Origin: Acuticoccus sp. I52.16.1
Lineage (GTDB): Bacteria; Pseudomonadota; Alphaproteobacteria; Rhizobiales; Amorphaceae
Assembly: GCF_022865125.1 (NCBI RefSeq)
Contig: NZ_CP094833.1
Span: 33,479-97,478, forward strand
DNA: 64,000 nt
Reading direction: 5' to 3'
This document shows positions 57,676 to 64,000 of the stretch, piece by piece (position 1 is the stretch's first letter; the number at the start of each line of letters is the position of its first letter). The position numbers were made by a program, and so were the translations under genes. The notes under the pieces are model-generated. The model was not told the DNA's origin and made no database searches. It saw only the letters and a list, made by a program, of their open reading frames with translations.

Positions 57676-57691
57676 GTTGTCAGCTGACAAC
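57676..57691. other. parS-like RepB binding site 4
   Basis: GTTGTCAGCTGACAAC, a perfect palindrome identical to site 3, lies 43 kb from repB, between the WGR and cyclase genes. Confidence 0.85.
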
Positions 57692-57700
57692 TCGCGCCGC

Positions 57701-57800
57701 GCCGATTTCCGACCCCGCGCGAAGGCGCGTCGATTCCGGTCCCGCATGGACGCGGGTCGATTCCGGCCCCGCGCGGACGCGGGTTGATCCCGAGCGACGC
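57701..57800. repeat. 26-27-bp non-coding tandem repeat next to parS site 4
   Basis: Units at 57701-57726, 57727-57753, 57754-57780 and a partial 57781-57800, with the core GTCGATTCCGGCCCCGC. They start 9 bp after parS site 4 and end near the cyclase promoter. Confidence 0.8.
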
Positions 57801-57838
57801 AAAAGCGCTTTAGGCTCCCTCGAAACGGGAGAAAGCCC

Positions 57839-58609
57839 ATGCGGATCGTCGATATCTCCAACGCGCTCGAAACCGGGATCCCCTCCGATCCCCCCATGAT
57901 GCTGCCCGGGATCGAGTACGTCGCCCACGAGGACAGCGTGGGGCAGATGGCGGCCGCCTTCCCCGGCCTGACCGCGGACGACCTCCCCGGCGGTGAGGGC
58001 TGGGCCGTCGAGCGGCTCACCGTCTCGACCCACAACGGCACCCACCTCGATGCGCCCTACCATCACCACTCGACGATGAACGGCGGCGAGCGCGCCATCA
58101 CCATCGACGAGGTCCCCCTCGAGTGGTGCTTCGCGCCGGCGGTCAAGCTGGACCTGCGCCACTATGCCGACGGCCACGTCCTCACCGCCGCCGAGATGGA
58201 GGCCGAGTTCGCCGCCCTCGGCCACACCCTGGCGCCGCTGGAGATCGTCCTCGTCAACACCGCCGCCGGCGCCCGCTACGGCGAGGCCGACTACCTCGCC
58301 GCCGGCTGCGGCATCGGCCGGGAGGCGACCTTGTGGCTCCTCGACCAGGGCGTGCGCGTCACCGGCACCGACGCCTGGTCCTGGGACGCGCCCTTCGTCC
58401 ACACGGCGCGCCGCTGGGAGGTCACGCGCGACCCTTCGATCATCTGGGAGGGGCACCGCGCCTCGATGACGACCGGCTACTGCCACATGGAGAAGCTGGC
58501 CAACCTGGAGACGCTCCCCGCCTCGGGCTTCAAGGTCGCCTGCTTCCCCTTCAAGATCAAAGGCGCCTCGGCCGGCTTCACCCGCGCCGTCGCCATCTTC
58601 GAGGATTGA
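57839..58609 (+). CDS. Cyclase family protein (kynurenine formamidase-like metal hydrolase)
   Basis: 256 residues. The metal-binding signature HNGTHLDAPYHH lies near residue 65, with a second His (GHRASM; GYCHMEKLANLE) and TGTDAWSWDAPF later. The family includes KynB and isatin hydrolase, zinc or manganese enzymes that open amide bonds or lactams. Length (about 210 in KynB) is larger and closer to the isatin-hydrolase/cyclase group. It is monocistronic and convergent with the large glycosyltransferase. The substrate is not deducible. Confidence 0.88.
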   Translation: MRIVDISNALETGIPSDPPMMLPGIEYVAHEDSVGQMAAAFPGLTADDLPGGEGWAVERLTVSTHNGTHLDAPYHHHSTMNGGERAITIDEVPLEWCFAPAVKLDLRHYADGHVLTAAEMEAEFAALGHTLAPLEIVLVNTAAGARYGEADYLAAGCGIGREATLWLLDQGVRVTGTDAWSWDAPFVHTARRWEVTRDPSIIWEGHRASMTTGYCHMEKLANLETLPASGFKVACFPFKIKGASAGFTRAVAIFED

Positions 58610-58663
58610 GGCGCGGCGGGTGCGGCTGCGGCGCGGACAGCCGCCGGGCCGGGCGCGCTCGGG

Positions 58664-61600
58664 TCAGGCGGTCGCCGCCACGATCAGCCGGCGCAGCACG
58701 AAGCGGCCGAGGTGGGAGTTGGCCGCCCTCAGCTCGACGCCGAGGGTGTCTCCGGTGACGCCCACCTCGACGGTGACCTCGCCCGGCGCGCCGACCCTCT
58801 CCACCACCTTGCCGCCGAGCACGATGTGCACCTCCGGCTCCACCGCGGCGAAGTCGAACATCACCACGTGGGGCCCCGCCTCGCCGACGTCGACGCGGGT
58901 GATGAACTGGCCCGGATAGGGAGCGCCGTTGCGGCGGAATTCCAGGCCCTTCTCGCCCATCTCCACCTCCGCTCCGCCCGCCGTCACCCAGCTCGAGGAC
59001 GGGTCGGTTCCCGCCTCGCGCGCCAGGAGGTCGGCGGCAAAGGGCACCGCCGGCTCGGCATTCGCCGGGCCCGCGGGCGCCGCGCCGGAGGGGGCGGTCT
59101 CCCCGCCGGTCTCCCCGTCGACCTTCGGGGCGGTCTCGGCGGTCCCGTCCCTCGGGGCGTCGTCGGCGTCGTCGGCGGCGCTCGGCGGGGGCGGCGGCGG
59201 GGCGATCCCCTCCGGCGGCAGGCGGCTCGGCTCGGCGCGCCGCTCCACCACCAGATGGCGCAACCCGACCCGGCGCTGCGGCGTGCCGACATAGTGGATC
59301 GAGCCCGACGCGTCCTGCCGCAGCACCACCTGCGCCTGGACGAGGCCGATGGGAGCGAGGTCCTCCAGCGACAGGAAGAGCCGCCGCACGGGGCCCTCGC
59401 CGACCGGTGCCAGGCCGGCCTGGGGCGTCACCGCCACCACGCGCGAGTCGCGCGTCACCGAGATCACCTCGTCCTCCACCAGGTCGAACACCGCCGCCGC
59501 CAGCGGCCTGTTCTTCGGGTCGGCGAGGGCGAGCGTCAGATAGCGCGTCGTCAGCGGCTGCACCTCCACGCTCACCGTCAGCGGCGCCTCGGCCTCGACC
59601 CGCACCCCGGCGCTGTGGACGCGCTTGTCCGCGACCTCCGCTTCGGCAAACGGCACGAACTCGTCCTCCGCCGGGCCCGCCGCGACCAGGCTCGCCAGGG
59701 CCCAGCCCTCGGTGTCGGGGTCGCGCACCGCCTTGAGCGTGGCCGCCGGGCTCAAGGCGAGGCGTCCGTCCGCGTCGGCGGCCGCGGGAGCATCGCTTGC
59801 CGCCGCGGCGGCGGGCGGCAGAGCCCGGTCCGGCACCGTCAGCGCCGCGCCGAAGGCCGCCTTCAGCGCCGCCGTGTCGCCTGGGCGCACCGCGACGACG
59901 TCGCACGGCACCCCGGGCTGCGAGGGCCACACCGGGCCGAGCGTCGCCCGCCGCACCGCGGCCTCGCCGCCGGCCCGCGACGGCCAGCGCTCCACCAGCG
60001 CGGTGACGAAGCCGAGCCGCTCCAGCTCCTCGGCGATATGGGCGGCGGCGCGGCCGGGCCAGGCGAAGGCCGGCCGCGCCAGTCCCACGACGACCCCCGC
60101 TCGCGGCGCCCGCGCCAGCGCCCGCCACAGCGCCGGCGCCTGCCCCTCCTCGAAGCTCTCCAGCAGCAGATGGGTGGTCTGCGGCCCGGCCGCGTCGAGC
60201 GCGGCGACGGTGGCCGCCGTCAACGGGCTGACGCGCGCCTCGGGATCCAGCGGACGGGCGTCGGTGGCGGTCCAGCCCGCCCCCGTCCCGCCCCGCACCG
60301 CGGCGAGGACATAAGGGTCGGCGACGATCAGCGTGCCGCCCGGCGCGCCCTCCTGCGGCGTGGCGGCGAGGGGGTGGCGCGGGCCGCTCCACAGCACGTG
60401 CCTCCCGTCCGCGGGACCGGGCAGTGCCGCGAGCAGGCGGCCATAGTCGAGCTGTGCCCCCGCGCCGGGTCGCCCGCCCGGCCCCTGGGCGAGCGATGCG
60501 CCGGCGGGAGAACGGCCGGCGCAGGTCGGGCCGGCGCTGATCGGGCCGGGCACGGGCGCGGTGACGAGCGGCAGGGCGACCGGGCGCAGCGCCTCGCCGT
60601 GGGCCGCCTCGCCGCGGCGCCAGGTGGCCCCTTTGGCCAGCGGCGCAAGGGCCAGCAGCGTCTCGGCGAGGCCGGCCCAGGATGCGGCCCGGCGCGCGGT
60701 CTCGATGCCGAAGCGCAGGTCCATCGTCCCCCCGCGACTGGCGCGCGCCAGCTGCGCGGCCGCCTGCGCGATCGCCCGCGGGTCGGCCGCGTCCACCACG
60801 AGGCCGCTGCGGTGCGCGGCGACGAAGGCCCCGAGCCAGGTCCCCGCGCCGGCCACCATCGGGGCCCGCGCATAGAGCGCGGCGGCGGCGAGGTCGCTCG
60901 GCCGGTCGGTGAAGGCGGGCGGCTGCAGCGGCAGCACCACGGCGTCGGCGGCCGCCAGCTCCTCGCGCAGCGCCGCGTCGGCGAGGCCGCCCGCGCGCAC
61001 CTCGTAGGCGCCGAGCGCCTTGGCCGGCTGCGGGTCGGCCCTGCCCCCGCCGGCCAGCGGGTCGGTCCCGAAGACCAGTGTCAACGGCTCGTCCATGAAG
61101 AGGACGCGCAGCGCCGCGCCGATCTCGGCCGCGCGCGCGGCGCCTTCGTCGGCCCCCGTAGCCGGCAGCAGGATGCGCGTCGCCGCCTCCGTGCCGCCCG
61201 CCGTGCGCGGCGGCCGCGCCGGATCCGCGGCGATCGCCGCCACCTCGGCGTCGCCGAAGAACGGGCTGGGCCGCGCCGCGACGGGGAGGTCGAGCCCGGT
61301 GCGCGCCCGCAGCGCCTCGCGCTGGTGGTCCGTCGGCACCGTGGCGTGGATCGCCGGATCGTCCGCCAGCGCGGCCAGCGCCTCGGCGTGGCGGGCGGCG
61401 AAGTCGCGCGCCCAGATGTCCTCGGTGCGCAGGGTGGCAAGGTTCACGCACACCCGCACCGTCGCGCGGTCGAGCGCCAGGCGCTGCAGGATGGCGAGGT
61501 GCTCGAGGCTCCCCTCGGCCATATAGAGAAGGAGCGGCCCCGGTGCCGCGTCCGCCGCGGCGGCGACCGCATGGCCGAACTCCCGTGCGACGCGCCGCGT

Positions 61601-63088
61601 CAGCTCCGGCAGCGCGTCCGGATCGCGCCGGGCGGCCTCGCCGAGGGTGCGGCTGTCACGCGACAGCACGGGGTCGAGGACGACCCCCGCCAGCTCGTCG
61701 CTCTCGCTCTCCCTCTCACCGCTCTCCCTCTCGTCGCCCTCCCTCTCGCCCGCCGGCTCGTCGTCCATCCGGCTGCCCCGCGCCAGGTGCTGGCTGGCGG
61801 CGATGCGCAGGTGCGCCCCGCGGGCGGTGACCGCCGCCGCCAGCGCTCGCGCCGCGGCGAAGGCGCGGCCCGAGGGGGCGACGAGCTCCGGTGCCAGCGA
61901 CAGGATCGTGATCGGCGCGTCCGGATCGGCGAGGCGCACCGGAGCGAGCGGCGCCGCCGCCCCCCGCCGGCGTAACGCCGGCCGCTCCGATGCGGTGAGC
62001 GCGGTGATGTCGACGCCGCGCGCCTCGGCCGCCGCGGCGACCGCTTCGGCCGGGTCGTCGTCCTCGCCGGGGAGGCGCGCGGCGGCCGGATGGGCGGCGC
62101 GGATCCCGGCGGCGAGCGACGCCGGCATCCCGAGCCCGTCATATCCCGAGACGGTCACGCTCTTATAAAGAGAGGTGGCGACGGCGAGCATGAAGGCGAG
62201 GCCGTCGTCGGTCGGCGGCAGGGCGAAGGCCCCGGCCAGATCCGCCCCCGTGGCGTCGGTGTCCGAGGGCACGCCGACGATGCGCTCGTGCCAGACCGCC
62301 GGCACCGCGGCGCGATGCAGCGGCAGGTCGCGCAGCGGCACCACCAGCGTGACGTCGGGCGCCGCCTCCAGCATGGCGTTGACGTGCCCCCGCATCGCCG
62401 CCGCGGCGGCCGACGGGCCGACGTGCAGCGCACTGTCCCCGGCGCACACGAAGCGCGGCGCCAGCGCGGCGAAGCGTTCCGGCTCGGCGGCGAGCGCCCC
62501 GCTGGCGACGACGTCTCGGGCGCCGAGATCGAAGTGGACGAGCTGGGCCAGCGACGGGCCGGCGCCGACGAGGTGCGCCGTCGGTGCCAGGCGCGCGGCG
62601 AGGGCGCGGAGGCGGGCCGCGCCGTCCCCGGCCGCGGGCGGGGCGAGCGCCAGGCCGACCTCGGCGAGCCGCGCGGTGTCGCCCGGCGTGACCCACGGGT
62701 CGGCGAAGACGATGCGGGTGCCGGCGGGCACGGCCGCCTCGAGCGCCGGGAGATCGGCGAACGGCCCGGTCCCGGCGTGTGGCGTGCGCCATATATAAAG
62801 AATGTCGCAGGCGGCGAGGAGCCGCGTCCAGGCGGCCTCGTCCATGCCGCGCGCGGGGTAGACGGTGAGCGTCTCGCCCAGCGGGCCGGCGAGCGCGGCG
62901 GGGTCGGCGGCGGCGGCCATCGCCGCCGGCGGCGCCAGTGCGGCGAGCTGCAGCGGGCCGAGCGTCGCCACGATGGAGATCGCCTCGAGCGCCGGCGCGA
63001 AGGGGGCGACGTGCCAGACGAGGCGGGCGACGACGTCCCGGGCATCCGCCTCGCAGGTCAGGGCCGGATAGAGCGCCACAGTGGCCAT
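58664..63088 (-). CDS. Very large multidomain glycosyltransferase-like protein (1474 residues)
   Basis: No signal peptide or membrane segment. The N-terminal 380 residues form an alpha/beta domain (LVGAGPSLAQLVHFDLGA; FVCAGDSALHVGP; SLYKSVTVSGYDGLG) recalling motility-accessory-factor or sialyl-transferase-like proteins. Residues about 400-830 resemble a GT4 GT-B enzyme (FAAARALAAAVTARGAHLRI; LLYMAEGSLEHLAIL; AADAVVLPLQPPAFTDRPSDLAAAALYARAP). A further GT-like or Rossmann region runs to about 1150. The last 320 residues are two beta-sandwich modules. It carries one 15-bp repeat array (61704-61748). It may assemble a complex glycan; the activity is inferred from fold resemblance. Confidence 0.6.
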   Translation of the reverse strand: MATVALYPALTCEADARDVVARLVWHVAPFAPALEAISIVATLGPLQLAALAPPAAMAAAADPAALAGPLGETLTVYPARGMDEAAWTRLLAACDILYIWRTPHAGTGPFADLPALEAAVPAGTRIVFADPWVTPGDTARLAEVGLALAPPAAGDGAARLRALAARLAPTAHLVGAGPSLAQLVHFDLGARDVVASGALAAEPERFAALAPRFVCAGDSALHVGPSAAAAAMRGHVNAMLEAAPDVTLVVPLRDLPLHRAAVPAVWHERIVGVPSDTDATGADLAGAFALPPTDDGLAFMLAVATSLYKSVTVSGYDGLGMPASLAAGIRAAHPAAARLPGEDDDPAEAVAAAAEARGVDITALTASERPALRRRGAAAPLAPVRLADPDAPITILSLAPELVAPSGRAFAAARALAAAVTARGAHLRIAASQHLARGSRMDDEPAGEREGDERESGERESESDELAGVVLDPVLSRDSRTLGEAARRDPDALPELTRRVAREFGHAVAAAADAAPGPLLLYMAEGSLEHLAILQRLALDRATVRVCVNLATLRTEDIWARDFAARHAEALAALADDPAIHATVPTDHQREALRARTGLDLPVAARPSPFFGDAEVAAIAADPARPPRTAGGTEAATRILLPATGADEGAARAAEIGAALRVLFMDEPLTLVFGTDPLAGGGRADPQPAKALGAYEVRAGGLADAALREELAAADAVVLPLQPPAFTDRPSDLAAAALYARAPMVAGAGTWLGAFVAAHRSGLVVDAADPRAIAQAAAQLARASRGGTMDLRFGIETARRAASWAGLAETLLALAPLAKGATWRRGEAAHGEALRPVALPLVTAPVPGPISAGPTCAGRSPAGASLAQGPGGRPGAGAQLDYGRLLAALPGPADGRHVLWSGPRHPLAATPQEGAPGGTLIVADPYVLAAVRGGTGAGWTATDARPLDPEARVSPLTAATVAALDAAGPQTTHLLLESFEEGQAPALWRALARAPRAGVVVGLARPAFAWPGRAAAHIAEELERLGFVTALVERWPSRAGGEAAVRRATLGPVWPSQPGVPCDVVAVRPGDTAALKAAFGAALTVPDRALPPAAAAASDAPAAADADGRLALSPAATLKAVRDPDTEGWALASLVAAGPAEDEFVPFAEAEVADKRVHSAGVRVEAEAPLTVSVEVQPLTTRYLTLALADPKNRPLAAAVFDLVEDEVISVTRDSRVVAVTPQAGLAPVGEGPVRRLFLSLEDLAPIGLVQAQVVLRQDASGSIHYVGTPQRRVGLRHLVVERRAEPSRLPPEGIAPPPPPPSAADDADDAPRDGTAETAPKVDGETGGETAPSGAAPAGPANAEPAVPFAADLLAREAGTDPSSSWVTAGGAEVEMGEKGLEFRRNGAPYPGQFITRVDVGEAGPHVVMFDFAAVEPEVHIVLGGKVVERVGAPGEVTVEVGVTGDTLGVELRAANSHLGRFVLRRLIVAATA
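61704..61748. repeat. 15-bp tandem repeat in the large glycosyltransferase-like gene
   Basis: Units 61704-61718, 61719-61733 and 61734-61748 of the type YCGCYCTCCCTCTCR encode a Glu/Arg/Ser-rich linker (GEREG, DERES, GERES) near residue 450. Confidence 0.8.
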
Positions 63089-63232
63089 GGGGGGTCTTCA
63101 GCTCCTCGTCAGGGCAGGCGGCCCGGTCGCGATCGTGCGCCGGGGTGGGGCGGGCGCCTCCCGGGCCACCCGCGATAGTCCCCGCACGCGGGCAAGATCA
63201 ACCGTTCGGACCGCGCGGCGGCCGCGGCGCGC

Positions 63233-63853
63233 TCACGGCGCCGCCTTCATGCGCTTGGCGATCTTGGCGATGGTGGCGCGCGAGCAGCCGGTGGCGTGTT
63301 GTACCTGGGACCACGACGCGCCGCGGCGCAGCATCTCGGCGATGGCGGTGTTGCGCTTGACGTTCTCGGGCCGGCCCTTGTAGCGGCCCTCCGCCTTGGC
63401 CCGCGCCTGGCCCTGGGCCTGGCGGCGGCGGCGGTCCTCGTAGTCCTTGCGGGCGACGGCGGCGAGGACGTCGAGCATCATCTGGTTGATGGCGGCGAAC
63501 ATGCGCGCGGTGAAGTCGTCCGGCCGCGTCTTCAGCTGGGTCCAGCTGGTCGGCAGGTCGAGCGCCACGACGCGGATCTGCCGCCGGTCGATCTCGCTGC
63601 GCAGGGACTGCCAGTCGGCGGTGGTGAGGCGGGAGAGGCGGTCGACCTGCTCGATGAGGAGGACGTCGCCCGGACGCGCGTCGCCGAGCAGGCGGAAGAG
63701 CTCGGGCCGGGCGAGCTTGGCCCCGCTCTCGTTCTCGACGTAGGTGGAGGTGATGTGGAGACCGTGCTCGGCGGTGAAGGCCTCGAGGTCGGCCCGGGCG
63801 CGCTCGGCGTTCTGGTCCTCGGTGGAGGCGCGGAGGTAGGCGCGGACGACCAT
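63233..63853 (-). CDS. Serine recombinase (resolvase/invertase family)
   Basis: 206 residues. The catalytic domain starts AYLRASTEDQNAERARADL with the nucleophilic Ser at about residue 9. LLIEQVDRLSRLTTADWQ and VVALDLPTSW follow. A C-terminal helix-turn-helix (MLRRGASWSQVQHATGCSRATIAKIAKRM) binds the site. Length is usual for Tn3-type resolvases. On an accessory replicon it most probably resolves multimers, acting at the repeat-rich region immediately upstream (63905-63992), but inversion or transposon origin is possible. No transposase is visible. Confidence 0.92.
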   Translation of the reverse strand: MVVRAYLRASTEDQNAERARADLEAFTAEHGLHITSTYVENESGAKLARPELFRLLGDARPGDVLLIEQVDRLSRLTTADWQSLRSEIDRRQIRVVALDLPTSWTQLKTRPDDFTARMFAAINQMMLDVLAAVARKDYEDRRRRQAQGQARAKAEGRYKGRPENVKRNTAIAEMLRRGASWSQVQHATGCSRATIAKIAKRMKAAP

Positions 63854-63904
63854 GGACGCTCCCGGCGAGTCTCGCGGTACGGTTTATATGGTCTACCCTC
63901 GTCC

Positions 63905-63987
63905 GGTTCGGTTTGACCTGTCAAGAACCAATTTCTGAACCAACCGCCACCCGGTTCCCCAAAGGCACACCCGAACCGAACCGGTTC
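63905..63987. repeat. GGTTC/GAACC array upstream of the resolvase (candidate res site)
   Basis: Seven copies of the pentamer GGTTC or its complement occur in 83 bp (63905, 63925, 63937, 63953, 63973, 63978, 63983). The stretch includes a 14-bp perfect palindrome CCGAACCGGTTCGG (63976-63989), and is AT-richer than the genes. Confidence 0.55.
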
Positions 63988-64000
63988 GGGTGACCTTTTT
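63968..64000 (+). terminator. Hairpin with T-tract at the window edge
   Basis: CACCCGAACC (63968-63977) and GGTTCGGGTG (63983-63992) form a perfect 10-bp stem with a 5-base loop, followed by ACC and at least five T. It looks like an intrinsic terminator on the plus strand, though no plus-strand gene precedes it closely. It may serve as part of the recombination site instead. Confidence 0.45.

Noticed and set aside
1-64000. tRNA, rRNA, riboswitch or CRISPR arrays
   Set aside because: No cloverleaf-like segments, rRNA signatures or regularly spaced 25-40-bp repeats with unique spacers were found by eye. The tandem repeats present have no spacers.
1-64000. Intact insertion sequences
   Set aside because: No transposase-like frame or paired terminal inverted repeats with target duplications could be recognised; the only recombinase is the serine resolvase at the right edge.

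Overview
The window is very GC-rich (roughly 70% or more by eye), about 90% coding, and reads as an accessory replicon of an alphaproteobacterium, probably Hyphomicrobiales or Rhodobacterales. The strongest support is a RepA/RepB pair of the repABC type (12.75-15.18 kb) and four 16-bp palindromes that fit the repABC centromere (parS) pattern GTTNNNNGCNNNNAAC. They lie at 9.69, 14.03, 20.23 and 57.68 kb. No RepC initiator gene follows repB, and none is seen elsewhere in the window. A serine recombinase at the right edge could resolve multimers of the replicon.

Layout. 0-7 kb: a partial PLP desulfhydrase/sulfo-lyase, UDP-glucose dehydrogenase and UDP-glucuronate epimerase, malate synthase G, and an Asp/Glu racemase. 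7.2-12.7 kb: a tightly overlapping operon of HpcH/HpaI aldolase, CMP-sugar synthetase, D-2-hydroxyacid dehydrogenase and HAD phosphatase, then a sugar epimerase, a ferredoxin-fold protein and a DEDDh exonuclease. This may be an unusual route to a CMP-activated 2-keto-3-deoxy sugar acid. 12.7-18 kb: repAB and two glycosyltransferases. 18-28 kb: ZIP metal transporter, GDP-fucose synthase, a bacteriophytochrome with its heme oxygenase (bphO-bphP), a ClC antiporter, cardiolipin synthase and an EEP nuclease. 28-32 kb: an Rrf2 regulator divergent from a secreted protein-ExbB-ExbD-ExbD-TonB operon.

32-42.6 kb is a large minus-strand surface-polysaccharide block: sulfotransferase, two tandem polysaccharide pyruvyl transferases, DegT aminotransferase, GT61, NeuD-like acetyltransferase, beta-propeller glycosidase-like protein, GT-A glycosyltransferase, WbqC-like protein and methyltransferase. 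Seven of these genes are packed with overlaps or a 14-bp gap. 42.6-47.2 kb: an MFS carrier and a complete TctCBA tripartite tricarboxylate transporter. 47.4-57 kb: a small protein, an RTX-repeat protein, rmlA/rmlD/rmlC (rmlB missing), a lone GH8 endoglucanase, about 1 kb of mostly non-coding DNA, and two paralogous Asp-box beta-propellers. 57-64 kb: an orphan phage/GTA spike-base protein, a WGR protein, a cyclase-family hydrolase, a 1474-residue glycosyltransferase-like protein and the resolvase.

Taken together, the genes make and decorate an acidic polysaccharide (glucuronate/galacturonate, rhamnose, fucose, pyruvate ketals, sulfate and possibly a CMP-activated sugar acid). Iron, light and carboxylate uptake or sensing modules lie alongside. 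Two structural features stand out beyond the genes. Tandem repeats with a 15-bp period recur in at least ten different coding sequences, mostly at protein ends or linkers. The parS-like sites are also scattered over 48 kb, where clustering near the rep genes would be expected.
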